Shown here: one piece after another, positions 50,704-60,329 of the stretch
Layout of the letters: each line of letters starts with the position of its first letter
How positions within the stretch are numbered: position 1 is the stretch's first letter
Origin: PALSA-693 sp963780345
Lineage (GTDB): Bacteria; Actinomycetota; Acidimicrobiia; Acidimicrobiales; Palsa-688
Direction: 5' to 3'
NCBI GenBank assembly: GCA_963780345.1
Contig: CAWABU010000011.1
Coordinates: 248,001-312,000, forward strand
DNA length: 64,000 nucleotides
Notes under the pieces: generated by a model
The model's input: the letters and a program-made list of their open reading frames with translations, nothing else
The model's database searches: none
What the model was told of the DNA's origin: nothing
Made by a program: the position numbers and the translations under genes

Positions 50704-51515
50704 TGGCCGCGTCGGTCGAGTTGCGGGCCACGGACGGCGCGGTGCGGGGCTCGTTGCGCCTGGACGAGAGCGTCTTTGGCATCCAGCCCAACGTCCCGGT
50801 CCTCCATCAGGTGGTCACCGCCCAGCTGGCTGCGGCCCGGGCCGGCACCCAGAGCACCAAGACCCGCGCCGAGGTCTCCGGCGGAGGCCGGAAGCCTTTC
50901 AAGCAGAAGGGCACAGGCCGGGCCCGGCAGGGGTCGGAGCGGGCGCCGCATTTCACCGGGGGCGGGGTCGCCCTCGGTCCCAAGCCCCGCAGCTACCGCC
51001 AGCGCACGCCGCGCAAGATGATCCAGCTGGCCCTACGCTCGGCCCTGTCTGATCGGGCCGCAGCCGGCAAGGTGGTGGTGATCGACGCCTGGCCGTGGGC
51101 CACCCCGACCACCAAGGGGGCCCGCGCCGCGCTCGATGCTCTCGGGCTCGACGGCAGGACCCTGGTCGTGCTGGCCCGCACCGACGAGGGCGCCTACAGG
51201 TCCTTCCGCAACCTGCCCGGCATTCAGCTGATCCTCGCGACCGAGCTCAACGCCTATGACATTCTTTGCAACGACTGGGTCGTGTTCACCCGTGAGACCC
51301 TGCCCGGCGAGACCGCGGTCGACCAGGATGGCGCGAACGGATCAGAGGCGGCGCCCGCGGCCATCGACTCCGCCCCCCCTGCGGACCTCGAAGACGGCGA
51401 CGCGGCCGGCCCCGCCGATGTGACCGAGCCTCCCGAGGCGGCGGGCGGCGCCGAGGATGCCGGCTCCGGCGACACGGTCGAGCCCGAGGAGGAACGGGAG
51501 GTCAATGATGAGTGA
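50703..51515 (+). CDS. rplD: 50S ribosomal protein L4 with acidic C-terminal extension
   Basis: A 270-residue L4; the usual length is about 205-220. The core has VTAQLAAARAGTQSTKTRAEVSGGGRKPFKQKGTGRARQGS, whose loop lines the exit tunnel. From about residue 203 a tail of Ala/Pro/Asp/Glu follows. The ATG at 50703 overlaps the rplC stop (TGATG) with GGGAGG 5 nt before it. Confidence 0.96.
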   Translation: MAASVELRATDGAVRGSLRLDESVFGIQPNVPVLHQVVTAQLAAARAGTQSTKTRAEVSGGGRKPFKQKGTGRARQGSERAPHFTGGGVALGPKPRSYRQRTPRKMIQLALRSALSDRAAAGKVVVIDAWPWATPTTKGARAALDALGLDGRTLVVLARTDEGAYRSFRNLPGIQLILATELNAYDILCNDWVVFTRETLPGETAVDQDGANGSEAAPAAIDSAPPADLEDGDAAGPADVTEPPEAAGGAEDAGSGDTVEPEEEREVNDE

Positions 51516-51801
51516 CCCGCGAGACGTGATCCTGCGGCCCGTCGTTTCCGAGAAGTCCTACGCCCTGCTCGATCAGGGCGTCTACACCTTCCTGGTCGCG
51601 CCCGACGCCAACAAGATCGAGATTCGCCAGGCGGTCGAGCGGATCTTTGGCGTCACCGTGCTGAAGGTCAACACCCTCAACCGCCCCGGCAAGCGGAAGC
51701 GGAACCGCAAACAGCAGACCTTCGGGAAGCGGGCCGACACCAAGCGGGCGGTGGTGACACTGGCCGCCGGCCAGAACATCCCGATTTTCGAGGGGAACTG
51801 A
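51508..51801 (+). CDS. rplW: 50S ribosomal protein L23
   Basis: A 97-residue L23: DPRDVILRPVVSEKSYALL at the start and the RPGKRKRNRKQQTFGKR rRNA-binding loop. It docks SRP and trigger factor at the tunnel exit. The ATG at 51508 is chosen for spacing to GGGAGG; it overlaps the rplD end by 8 nt. Confidence 0.96.
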   Translation: MSDPRDVILRPVVSEKSYALLDQGVYTFLVAPDANKIEIRQAVERIFGVTVLKVNTLNRPGKRKRNRKQQTFGKRADTKRAVVTLAAGQNIPIFEGN

Positions 51802-51802
51802 C

Positions 51803-52639
51803 ATGCCGCTTCGCAAACGCAAGCCCACCAGCCCCGGCCGTCGTTTCCAGACCGTCTCCGATTTCCGTGAGATCTCCAGGAAGCGGCCGGAGAAGAGCCT
51901 CCTGGCCCCCAAACCCGGCACGGGTGGCCGCAACGCCTACGGCCGAAAGACCGCCAGGCACCGGGGCGGGGGCCACAAGCAGCAGTATCGCCTCATCGAT
52001 TTCAAGCGGACCAAGGACGGGGTCCCGGCCACGGTGGCGGCGATCGAGTACGACCCCAACCGCAACGCCCGAATCGCCCTTCTCCACTATCACGACGGCG
52101 AGAAGCGCTACATCCTGGCCCCTTCGAGAGTGAGGGTGGGCGACGTCGTGCAAAGCGGCCAGGGCTCGGACATCCGGCCGGGCAACGCGCTTCCGATGCG
52201 GTACATCCCCGTCGGTTCGGTCGTTCACAACGTGGAGCTCAAGCCCGGCGGCGGCGGCAAGATCGCCCGGGGCGCCGGCATGAGTGTCCAGCTGGTCGCC
52301 AAGGAAGGGGATCACGCCACCCTTCGCCTTCCCTCGACCGAGATGCGGCGGGTGCCGATCGACTGCCGGGCCACCCTCGGAGAGGTCGGCAATGCCGAGG
52401 CCGAGCTGGTCAGCGTCGGCAAAGCCGGGCGCAACCGTTGGAAGGGCATCCGTCCTCAGACCCGGGGTGTCGCCATGAACCCGGTGGACCATCCCCTTGG
52501 CGGGGGCGAGGGTAAGACGTCCGGCGGCCGCCATCCCGTCTCGCCGTGGGGCAAACCCGAGGGTCGGACGCGTGACCGCACCAAGCCATCCGAAAAGCTC
52601 ATTGTTCGCCGCCGGCGTACCCGCGGCGCCCGGAGGTAG
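51803..52639 (+). CDS. rplB: 50S ribosomal protein L2
   Basis: A 278-residue L2 of normal length: GRKTARHRGGGHKQQYRLIDF, VHNVELKPGGGGKIARGAGM, and the peptidyl-transferase-linked region GVAMNPVDHPLGGGEGKTSGGRHP. No extension. Confidence 0.98.
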   Translation: MPLRKRKPTSPGRRFQTVSDFREISRKRPEKSLLAPKPGTGGRNAYGRKTARHRGGGHKQQYRLIDFKRTKDGVPATVAAIEYDPNRNARIALLHYHDGEKRYILAPSRVRVGDVVQSGQGSDIRPGNALPMRYIPVGSVVHNVELKPGGGGKIARGAGMSVQLVAKEGDHATLRLPSTEMRRVPIDCRATLGEVGNAEAELVSVGKAGRNRWKGIRPQTRGVAMNPVDHPLGGGEGKTSGGRHPVSPWGKPEGRTRDRTKPSEKLIVRRRRTRGARR

Positions 52640-52645
52640 CAGGCC

Positions 52646-52924
52646 ATGCCGCGTAGCCTGAAAAAAGGGCCGTTCGTCGACGACCACTTGCTCAAGAAGG
52701 TCGACGACCTCAACTCGCGCAACGAGAAGCGCGTCATCAAGACGTGGTCCCGCCGGTCCACGATCATCCCCGACATGGTCGGCCACACCGTGGCCGTCCA
52801 CGACGGGCGCAAGCACGTCCCCGTCTACATCACCGAGTCGATGGTGGGTCACAAACTGGGCGAGTTCGCGCCCACCCGGACGTTCCGCTACCACGCCGGT
52901 CAGGAACGGCAGGGCCGGCGATGA
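52646..52924 (+). CDS. rpsS: 30S ribosomal protein S19
   Basis: A 92-residue S19 with PRSLKKGPFVDDHLLKKV at the start and HKLGEFAPTRTFRYHAG near the end. It contacts S13 and helix 42 in the 30S head. It is 6 nt after rplB. Confidence 0.98.
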   Translation: MPRSLKKGPFVDDHLLKKVDDLNSRNEKRVIKTWSRRSTIIPDMVGHTVAVHDGRKHVPVYITESMVGHKLGEFAPTRTFRYHAGQERQGRR

Positions 52925-52973
52925 CGCCGCGTTCCGGTCCGCAGGCCCCGCGCCTCCCGGCGAGGAGTGTGTG

Positions 52974-53816
52974 ATGGCCGGCTACAAGACCAACGAGCGC
53001 GAGGGCACCCGGGCCGTGCTGCGCCACGCCCGGGTATCGCCGTACAAGGTCCGCGAGGTGCTCGATCTGGTCCGCGGCAAGCCGGTGCACGAGGCCGAGG
53101 ACATCCTGCGCTTCTCCGAACGCGACGCGGCCTTCACCGTCGGCAAGGTGCTGCATTCGGCCGTCGCCAACGCCGAAAACAACGACGAGCTCGATCCCGA
53201 GGAGCTCTACGTGGCCTCGTGCTTCGCAGATGAGGGCACCACCATCAAGCGCTGGCGGCCCCGAGCTCGAGGGCGGGCCACCCGCATCCGCAAGCGGACC
53301 AGCCACATCACGGTGATCGTCGGCCGCATGCCTCTGGCGGAGCTCCAGCGACAGCAGGCTCGCCGGCGGGCCGAGCAGCTCGCCCAGCGAGCCCGTCGGG
53401 TGGCCGGCGCCCGCCGGGCCGAAGGTGACCAGCGGCCGCGGGCCGAGCGCCGCCATGGCGGCCCGGCGCTGGAGGAATCCGAGGCCGAGTTGATCGATGA
53501 CGCTCCGGAAACCGAGGCGGCCGACTCGGCGGAGCAGGAGGACGGGGCGACCGAAACCGAGAGCGATAGGGTCAGCGATGCGCCCGACGAGACCGGGGCC
53601 GACGAGACCGGCGCCCACGAGACCGAGCCCGACGACGCCGGGCCCGACGACACCGGGCCCGACGAGACCGGGCCCGACGAGGGCGGGGCCGTAGCCGCCG
53701 CCCCGCCCGCGACGAGCGGCGCCGAAGCGGTCAGTGAGGACGCCGCCACCGAGGGCGAGACACCTGGGGACGGGGCCGAAGAGAACCCAACCGAAGACGA
53801 TAGAGACGAGCGATAG
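52974..53816 (+). CDS. rplV: 50S ribosomal protein L22 with very long acidic C-terminal extension
   Basis: A 280-residue L22; the family is normally about 110-130. The core ends near residue 125 (ATRIRKRTSHITVIVGRM) and includes the tunnel hairpin WRPRARGRATRIRKR. A basic linker comes next, then about 110 acidic residues containing seven 15-bp repeats (DETGA/DDTGP units). The ATG at 52974 has AGGAG 6 nt upstream. The rpsC ATG directly follows its stop. Confidence 0.95.
   Translation: MAGYKTNEREGTRAVLRHARVSPYKVREVLDLVRGKPVHEAEDILRFSERDAAFTVGKVLHSAVANAENNDELDPEELYVASCFADEGTTIKRWRPRARGRATRIRKRTSHITVIVGRMPLAELQRQQARRRAEQLAQRARRVAGARRAEGDQRPRAERRHGGPALEESEAELIDDAPETEAADSAEQEDGATETESDRVSDAPDETGADETGAHETEPDDAGPDDTGPDETGPDEGGAVAAAPPATSGAEAVSEDAATEGETPGDGAEENPTEDDRDER
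53586..53690. repeat. 15-bp tandem repeat, seven copies, in the L22 tail
   Basis: gacgagaccgggccc-type units repeat every 15 bp from 53586 to 53690 with small changes between copies, encoding D-E/D-T-G-P/A pentapeptides. Confidence 0.93.
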
Positions 53817-54758
<942 letters not shown>

Positions 54759-54760
54759 GC

Positions 54761-54820
54761 ATGCCGACCATCGTTTCCCTTGAAGGGGCCTTCTACCTTG
54801 AAGGGGTCCGGCCATGTTGA
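54761..54820 (+). CDS. Possible 19-residue leader ORF before rplP
   Basis: ATG CCG ACC to TGA encodes MPTIVSLEGAFYLEGVRPC. It contains a duplicated ccttgaaggggyc element (54778 and 54797), each copy resembling a ribosome-binding site. Its stop TGA overlaps an in-frame ATG of rplP (TGATG at 54818-54822). It may only be spacer DNA. Confidence 0.3.
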   Translation: MPTIVSLEGAFYLEGVRPC

Positions 54821-55245
54821 TGCCGAGGAAGGTCAAGCACCGCAAGCAGCAACGGGGCCGCCTCACCGGCCAGGCCAAGGGCGGCACCCTCGTCACCTTC
54901 GGTGAATACGGGATCCAGGCCCTGGAACCGGGATGGATCACCGCCCGCCAGATCGAGGCGGCTCGAATCGCGATGACCCGGCATGTTCGGCGCGGTGGGA
55001 AGGTCTGGATCCGGGTCTTTCCCGACAAGCCCGTGACCTCCAAGCCGGCCGAGACCCGAATGGGGTCCGGCAAGGGCAACCCGGAGTTCTGGGTGGCTGT
55101 GGTCAAGCCCGGCCGGATCCTCTTCGAGCTGGGCGGCGTCAACGAAACCCTGGGCCGGTCGGCCCTGGAGCGGGCCATCCAGAAGCTGCCGATCCGGGCC
55201 CGGGTGGTACTGCGGGCTGAGCAGGAGGAGGTGGAGGTCGGTTGA
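54814..55245 (+). CDS. rplP: 50S ribosomal protein L16
   Basis: A 143-residue L16 of normal length: MLMPRKVKHRKQQRGR at the start, TRMGSGKGNPEFWVAVV in the middle. It sits by the A-site tRNA elbow. The ATG at 54814 matches the family opening; a second ATG at 54820 is possible. Confidence 0.97.
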   Translation: MLMPRKVKHRKQQRGRLTGQAKGGTLVTFGEYGIQALEPGWITARQIEAARIAMTRHVRRGGKVWIRVFPDKPVTSKPAETRMGSGKGNPEFWVAVVKPGRILFELGGVNETLGRSALERAIQKLPIRARVVLRAEQEEVEVG

Positions 55246-55466
55246 CCAAGGCCAAGGACCTCCGGGAGCTCACCCTGGAGGAACTCGATCAGAAGCTGGT
55301 CGAATCCAAGCACGAGTTGTTCAACCTCCGCTTCCAGGTCGCCACTGGCAAGCAGGACAACTCTTCCCGCCTGGGTCACGTTCGTAAGGAAATCGCCCGC
55401 GTGGCCACGCTGCTCCGCGAGCGGGAGATCGAGGCCGCCGAGGCGGCCGAGGAAGCGAGACGCTGA
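55242..55466 (+). CDS. rpmC: 50S ribosomal protein L29
   Basis: A 74-residue L29: two helices with ELTLEELDQKLVESKHELFNLRFQVATGKQDNSSRL and IARVATLLRERE. The TTG at 55242 overlaps the rplP stop (TTGA), and its own stop overlaps the rpsQ ATG, so translation is coupled throughout. Confidence 0.96.
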   Translation: MTKAKDLRELTLEELDQKLVESKHELFNLRFQVATGKQDNSSRLGHVRKEIARVATLLREREIEAAEAAEEARR

Positions 55467-56243
55467 TGGCTACCGATACGCCTGGCGGCGCCGGCGACGA
55501 GACGCCCGAGACCCGGTCCTCATCGGACCAGGCCGCTGAGACCGCGGCCGCCACCGAATTCATCGACGAAGGCATCGCGCCCGATCCGGTGGCCGACGAG
55601 CTCACCGGCGGTGACCCGGAGGCCATCGGGGCGGCGGCGGCCTTCGGCGCGGCCGACACCTCCGACCTGCTCGACGAAGCCGACGATCCGGCCACGGCGG
55701 CCACCGAGCCCGCCGCGGAGCCGGCCGGCGCAGCCAAACCCGCCAGTGCGGCCGGACCCGAGCCCGACGGTCGAGCCCGAACCCGCCGGCGCGGCCGGAC
55801 CCGAGCCCGCGGCCGAACCCGAGCCGCGAACCCGCCGGCGCGGTCGAGCCCGAGCCCGCCGCCGAACCGGCCGCTTCCTCCCAGCCCGCCGGCGCCGGCC
55901 CGGCCGACCCGAGCCCGCGACCGCCGCCACATCTACCGGCCCGGCCGCGACCCCGACGCCCGAGCCCGCCCCGCCCGCTGCTCCCGCCGGCCGCCCCAAC
56001 CGGCGCAAGATCCGCGAGGGCCTGGTCCTCTCGGTGGCCATGGACCGCACTGCAGTCGTCGGGGTCATCGAGCGGGTCCGCCACCCCCGCTACGCCAAGA
56101 CCGTGCAGCGGACCAAGCGCCTGTACGCGGATGACCCCAACAACAACCTCCGGGTCGGCGACCGGGTCCGCCTGGCCGAGACCCGACCGCTTTCCAGGCT
56201 CAAGCGCTGGCGGATCGTCGACGTCCTCGAGCGGGCGAAGTAG
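55466..56243 (+). CDS. rpsQ: 30S ribosomal protein S17 with long acidic N-terminal extension (frame break in the extension)
   Basis: The S17 core (RPNRRKIREGLVLSVAMDRT to RIVDVLERAK) occupies the last ~85 codons. Before it, about 170 codons of Ala/Pro/Glu/Asp low-complexity sequence start at ATG 55466, which overlaps the rpmC stop. The start and core are in different frames; by composition the shift lies between about 55760 and 55970, perhaps with more than one indel. Alternatively the core could start internally, but no good internal start was found. Confidence 0.85.
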
Positions 56244-56252
56244 GAGTTTGCC

Positions 56253-56621
56253 ATGATCCAGCAGGAAAGCCGGCTGAGGGTGGCCGACAATTCCGGGGCC
56301 AAAGAGGTCCTCTGCATCAAGGTCCTCGGCGGGTCGCGGCGGCGTTACGCGTCCATCGGCGACGTGTTCGTGGCCGCTGTCAAGGACGCCATCCCTGGTG
56401 CCAACGTCAAAAAGGGCGACGTGGTCAAGTGCGTCGTCGTACGGACCAAGAAGGAGAAGCGCCGTCCGGACGGCAGCTACATCCGCTTCGACGAGAACGC
56501 CGCCGTCCTCATCAACGACCAGCAGCAGCCGCGGGGTACCCGCATTTTCGGCCCGGTCGGACGCGAGCTGCGGGACAAGCGCTTCATGCGCATCATTTCT
56601 CTCGCACCGGAGGTGCTGTGA
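56253..56621 (+). CDS. rplN: 50S ribosomal protein L14
   Basis: A 122-residue L14 of normal length: MIQQESRLRVADNSGAKEV and the ending FMRIISLAPEVL. It forms bridge B8 with 16S rRNA. The stop overlaps the rplX ATG (TGATG). Confidence 0.98.
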   Translation: MIQQESRLRVADNSGAKEVLCIKVLGGSRRRYASIGDVFVAAVKDAIPGANVKKGDVVKCVVVRTKKEKRRPDGSYIRFDENAAVLINDQQQPRGTRIFGPVGRELRDKRFMRIISLAPEVL

Positions 56622-56926
56622 TGAAACTCAAGAAGGGTGACGAGGTCGAGGTGCTGAGCGGAAAGGACCGGAACAAGCGCGGCGTCATCATGCGCGTCCT
56701 GGCCAAGGACGACCGGGTCATCGTCGAGGGCGTCAACGTGGCCAAGAAGCATCAGCGCCAGACCAAGGCCCGGGTGCGAGGCGGGATCATCGACAAGGAC
56801 ATGCCCGTCCACGTGTCGTCGGTGGCATTGGTTTGTCCCCGGGACGGCGCGACCCGGGTCGGCTACCGGTTCAAAGACGACGGCACCAAGGTGCGGGTCT
56901 GCAAGCGCTGCGGTCGAGAGCTGTGA
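56621..56926 (+). CDS. rplX: 50S ribosomal protein L24
   Basis: A 101-residue L24 with the KOW motif KLKKGDEVEVLSGKDRNKRG at the start and VCKRCGREL at the end. It starts 50S assembly near the tunnel exit. The ATG at 56621 overlaps the rplN stop. Confidence 0.97.
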   Translation: MKLKKGDEVEVLSGKDRNKRGVIMRVLAKDDRVIVEGVNVAKKHQRQTKARVRGGIIDKDMPVHVSSVALVCPRDGATRVGYRFKDDGTKVRVCKRCGREL

Positions 56927-57495
56927 CGGCCACCGAGACCCCGGCGCGGCCCCGGCTCAAGGCCCGCTACGACGCCGAGTTCCGCGATCAGATCAAAGGC
57001 AGCCTCCGGCTGCCCAACGTGATGATGGTCCCCCGCATGCAGAAGATCGTCGTCAACATGGGAGTGGGGCGGGCCACCCAGCAGGCGTCACTGCTCGAAG
57101 GCGCGGTCCGGGACCTGACCACCATCACCGGGCAGAAGCCGCTCGTGACACGAGCCAAGAAATCCATCGCGGGTTTCAAGCTCCGTGAAGGCAACGCCAT
57201 CGGTGCCAAGGTCACCCTCCGCGGCGATCGGATGTGGGAGTTCTTCGACCGGCTGGTCTCCCTGGCGATCCCCCGGATCCGCGACTTTCGGGGTCTTTCC
57301 CCTAAGGGATTCGACGGCCGCGGGAACTACACCTTCGGGGTCACCGAGCAGCTCATCTTCCCCGAGATCGACTACGACAAGATCGATGCCCCCCGCGGGA
57401 TGGACATCACCATCGTCACCAGCGCCCGCAACGACACGGAGGGTCGGGCTTTGCTCGACGCCTTCGGCTTCCCGTTCCGGCGGGATGGCAACTAG
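56923..57495 (+). CDS. rplE: 50S ribosomal protein L5
   Basis: A 190-residue L5: LPNVMMVPRMQKIVVNMGVG, KLREGNAIGAKVTLRG, and FPEIDYDKIDAPRGMDITIV. It binds 5S rRNA. The GTG at 56923 overlaps the rplX stop (GTGA). Confidence 0.97.
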   Translation: MTATETPARPRLKARYDAEFRDQIKGSLRLPNVMMVPRMQKIVVNMGVGRATQQASLLEGAVRDLTTITGQKPLVTRAKKSIAGFKLREGNAIGAKVTLRGDRMWEFFDRLVSLAIPRIRDFRGLSPKGFDGRGNYTFGVTEQLIFPEIDYDKIDAPRGMDITIVTSARNDTEGRALLDAFGFPFRRDGN

Positions 57496-57525
57496 GAAAT
57501 CGCAGAGAAGGCAACCACAACATCC

Positions 57526-57711
57526 ATGGCCAAGAAGGCGCTCATCATCAAGTCCCAGCGCAAGCCGAAGTACAAGGTGCGGGCCTACACCCGTTGCCGC
57601 CGATGCGGGCGGCCCCACTCCGTGTTCCGGAAGTTCGGCCTGTGCCGGATCTGCCTGCGCGAGCTGGTGCATGCCGGCGAAGTTCCCGGTGTGACCAAGG
57701 CCAGCTGGTAG
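57526..57711 (+). CDS. rpsN: 30S ribosomal protein S14, zinc type
   Basis: A 61-residue S14 of the short zinc-binding type, with CRRCGRPHSVFRKFGLCRIC carrying two CxxC pairs. Presence of the zinc form within the operon is normal for actinobacteria. Confidence 0.98.
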   Translation: MAKKALIIKSQRKPKYKVRAYTRCRRCGRPHSVFRKFGLCRICLRELVHAGEVPGVTKASW

Positions 57712-57722
57712 GAGGGCGCGAG

Positions 57723-58127
57723 ATGACGATGACCGACCCCATCGCCGACATGCTGACCCGTATCCGCAACGCCAACGTCGCGATGCACGAGACGGTGCGG
57801 ATGCCCTCGTCGAAGCTCAAGGAGGCCCTGGCCGCGGTGCTGACCCGGGAGGGCTACATCGTGGGCTTCGACGTCTCTCAGGCGTCCGAACGGCCCGGGC
57901 GAACTCTGCAGATCACCATGAAGTACACCCCCGACCGGGCCCGAACCATCTCCGGGGTGCGGCGTATCTCCAAGCCCGGCCTGCGCGTGTACACGGCGGC
58001 GGACAAGCTGCCGCGGGTGCTCGGGGGTCTGGGTGTCGCGGTTCTTTCCACCAGCCAGGGGCTCATGACCGACCGGGAGGCGCGCCAGCGCCGGGTCGGC
58101 GGCGAGATCCTCTGCTACGTCTGGTAG
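57723..58127 (+). CDS. rpsH: 30S ribosomal protein S8
   Basis: A 134-residue S8 of normal length: MTDPIADMLTRIRNAN, KYTPDRARTISGVRRISKPGLRVY, and STSQGLMTDREAR. In E. coli S8 represses this part of the operon. The ATG at 57723 has AGGAGGG 6 nt upstream; the open frame to the left is spurious. Confidence 0.97.
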   Translation: MTMTDPIADMLTRIRNANVAMHETVRMPSSKLKEALAAVLTREGYIVGFDVSQASERPGRTLQITMKYTPDRARTISGVRRISKPGLRVYTAADKLPRVLGGLGVAVLSTSQGLMTDREARQRRVGGEILCYVW

Positions 58128-58152
58128 CTCGAGCAGACAGGTAGGCCAAACC

Positions 58153-58692
58153 ATGTCCCGAATCGGACGCAGTCCCATCCCCATCCCCGCCGACGTGGAA
58201 GTCACGCTGGGCAACCGCGAGGTCACGGTAAAAGGCCCGAGGGGCACGCTGGCCCGCTCGCTGCCGGGCGAGATCACCGTCCGCCGGGAGGACTCGACCC
58301 TGCTGGTGGAGCGGCCCGACGACGAGCGGCAGAACCGCTCCCTCCACGGCTTGACCCGCAGCCTGGTCAACAACATGGTCGTCGGCGTCACTAACGGCTT
58401 CAACAAGGACCTGGAGATCGTCGGTGTCGGCTACCGGGCGATCGCCAGGGGCCCGGAGCAGATCGAGCTGGCGCTGGGCTTCAGCCACCCGGTTTTCGTC
58501 GACGCCCCGGACGGCGTGACCTTCGAGGTTCCCCAGCCCACCCGCATCTCGGTCCGGGGCATCGACAAAGAGCTGGTCGGCCAGGTGGCCGCCAATATCC
58601 GCAAGATCCGTAAGCCCGAGCCCTATAAGGGGAAAGGGGTCCGCTATGCGGGTGAACGGGTCATCCGCAAGGCCGGCAAGGCTGCGAAGTAG
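58153..58692 (+). CDS. rplF: 50S ribosomal protein L6
   Basis: A 179-residue L6 of normal length: SRIGRSPIPIPADVEV at the start and the C-terminal signature IRKPEPYKGKGVRYAGE. It lies near the sarcin-ricin loop. Confidence 0.98.
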   Translation: MSRIGRSPIPIPADVEVTLGNREVTVKGPRGTLARSLPGEITVRREDSTLLVERPDDERQNRSLHGLTRSLVNNMVVGVTNGFNKDLEIVGVGYRAIARGPEQIELALGFSHPVFVDAPDGVTFEVPQPTRISVRGIDKELVGQVAANIRKIRKPEPYKGKGVRYAGERVIRKAGKAAK

Positions 58693-58728
58693 CCCAGAGC
58701 CAGATCAATCAGTGAGCAGATCAACCAC

Positions 58729-59097
58729 ATGACCGTAAGTAGTAGAGACAAACAGATCGCCCGTAGCCGGCGCCATCATCGGGTTCGCAAGAAGGTGACC
58801 GGCACCGCGGCCCGACCCCGTCTGGCCGTCTTCCGGAGCAATAAGCACATCACCGCCCAGGTCATCGACGACCGCACCGGGCGCACGCTGGCTGCGGCCT
58901 CCTCGGTCGAGCAGGACCTGCGCCACGCCGGGGGGACAGGCAACAAGGTCGCCGCATCTGCGGTCGGCCACCTGGTCGCCGAGCGGGCCAAGGCGGCCGG
59001 CGTCAGCCAGGTGGTGTTCGACCGCGGTGGCTTTCTGTACCACGGCCGGGTGGCCGCCGTGGCCGACGCGGCCCGTGAGGCCGGACTGGAGTTTTGA
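58729..59097 (+). CDS. rplR: 50S ribosomal protein L18
   Basis: A 122-residue L18: RRHHRVRKKVTGTAARPRLAVFRSNKHI at the N terminus and VVFDRGGFLYHGRVAAVADAAREAGLEF at the C terminus. It binds 5S rRNA with L5. Confidence 0.97.
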   Translation: MTVSSRDKQIARSRRHHRVRKKVTGTAARPRLAVFRSNKHITAQVIDDRTGRTLAAASSVEQDLRHAGGTGNKVAASAVGHLVAERAKAAGVSQVVFDRGGFLYHGRVAAVADAAREAGLEF

Positions 59098-59103
59098 GGA
59101 AAC

Positions 59104-59844
59104 ATGCCCGAGCAGCAGTACGAAGACCGAACCATCAAGGTCAACCGGGTGGCGAAAGTGGTCAAAGGTGGCCGGCGATTCTCCTTCGCGGCCTTGATGG
59201 TGATCGGCGACGGCCAGGGAACCGTCGGCCTGGGCTACGGCAAAGCCAAGGAGGCCGGCCTGGCCGTCCAGAAAGGGGTCGAGGAAGCCAAGAAAAACCT
59301 GTTCACGGTGCCGCTCGCGGGCTCGACCATCACCCATCCGGTGCTCGGCGAGGCCGGTGCCGGCCGGGTGCTCCTGAAGCCGGCCGCCCCGGGGACCGGG
59401 GTCATCGCGGGCGGCGCGGCCCGGGCCATCCTGGAGATGGCCGGCATCCACGACATCCTGGCCAAGTCGCTCGGCTCGTCCAACAGCATCAACGTGGCCC
59501 AGGCCACCGTCGCCGGTCTCCGGGCCCTGAAGCGGCCCGACGACATCGCCCGGCTTCGCGGCAAGTCGCCCGAAGAGGTGACGCCGGCCGGCGTGTGGCG
59601 CGCCTATCACGAGACCCAGCGGGGCGCCCACGTTCCACGCGAGGTGCCAGTGATGCCAACCCTCACGGTGACCCAGGTCAAGTCGGCGATCGGGACCAAG
59701 CCGAAGCATCGGGGGACGTTGCGCGCCCTGGGCCTGCGCGGGATCGGCTCGACCAACAGCCTGCCCGATCGTCCGGAGATCCGCGGCATGATCGCCCGGG
59801 TCCCGCACCTGGTACGGGTGACAGAGACAGAGGAAGATCGATGA
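59104..59844 (+). CDS. rpsE: 30S ribosomal protein S5, in-frame fusion with L30 as read
   Basis: The S5 part (residues 1 to ~183) has FSFAALMVIGDGQGTVGLGYGKAKE and ILAKSLGSSNSINVAQATVAGL. No stop follows; the frame runs into L30 (MPTLTVTQVKSAIG) for 246 residues in total. A TGATG sits exactly at the junction (59651-59655) in the +1 frame. Hence one extra base in the S5 tail would hide a normal S5 stop overlapping the L30 start. A sequence error is therefore likelier than a true fusion. Confidence 0.93.
   Translation: MPEQQYEDRTIKVNRVAKVVKGGRRFSFAALMVIGDGQGTVGLGYGKAKEAGLAVQKGVEEAKKNLFTVPLAGSTITHPVLGEAGAGRVLLKPAAPGTGVIAGGAARAILEMAGIHDILAKSLGSSNSINVAQATVAGLRALKRPDDIARLRGKSPEEVTPAGVWRAYHETQRGAHVPREVPVMPTLTVTQVKSAIGTKPKHRGTLRALGLRGIGSTNSLPDRPEIRGMIARVPHLVRVTETEEDR
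59653..59844 (+). CDS. rpmD: 50S ribosomal protein L30
   Basis: A 63-residue L30 from ATG 59653: LTVTQVKSAIGTKPKHRGTL and the end GMIARVPHLVRVTE. As read it is the C-terminal part of the S5 frame, but the ATG, the length and the rplO overlap (ATGA at 59841) fit an independent gene. Confidence 0.88.
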   Translation: MPTLTVTQVKSAIGTKPKHRGTLRALGLRGIGSTNSLPDRPEIRGMIARVPHLVRVTETEEDR

Positions 59845-60329
59845 AGGTTCACGACCTCAAGCCCGCGCCCGGATCGACCCGACCGCGACGGCGGGTCGGG
59901 CGCGGCACCGCGGGGAAAGGCGGCAAGACGGCCGGCCGCGGCACCAAGGGCCAGGGCGCCCGCGACAACGTGAAGCCCGGATTCGAAGGCGGCCAGCTGC
60001 CGCTCACCCAGCGGATCCCGAAGCTGAAAGGGTTCAAGAATCCGTTCCGGGTGGAGTACAACGTGATCAACCTCGACACGCTGGAAGGCTTCGAGACCGC
60101 GTCGATCAGCCCTGAGAGCCTTCGGTCGGCGGGCCTGGTCCACAAGCACGGCCTGGTGAAGGTGCTGGGTCGCGGCGAGCTAACCCGGCGGGTGGACGTG
60201 TCGGCTCATGCCTTCTCCCGGAGCGCGGCAGCCGCCATCGAGGCGCGCGGTGGGACGGTCGTGGTCCTGCCCCCGCCGTTTGGCCACGGGCGGCCCCCCG
60301 CGAAGGGCAACGCCCTGACCAACCGCTGA
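59841..60329 (+). CDS. rplO: 50S ribosomal protein L15
   Basis: A 162-residue L15, of slightly long but ordinary length: MKVHDLKPAPGSTRPRRRVGRGTAGKGGKTAGRGTKGQ at the basic N terminus and GRGELTRRVDVSAHAFSRSA near the end. It helps late 50S assembly. A 152-nt gap with no gene precedes secY. Confidence 0.96.
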   Translation: MKVHDLKPAPGSTRPRRRVGRGTAGKGGKTAGRGTKGQGARDNVKPGFEGGQLPLTQRIPKLKGFKNPFRVEYNVINLDTLEGFETASISPESLRSAGLVHKHGLVKVLGRGELTRRVDVSAHAFSRSAAAAIEARGGTVVVLPPPFGHGRPPAKGNALTNR

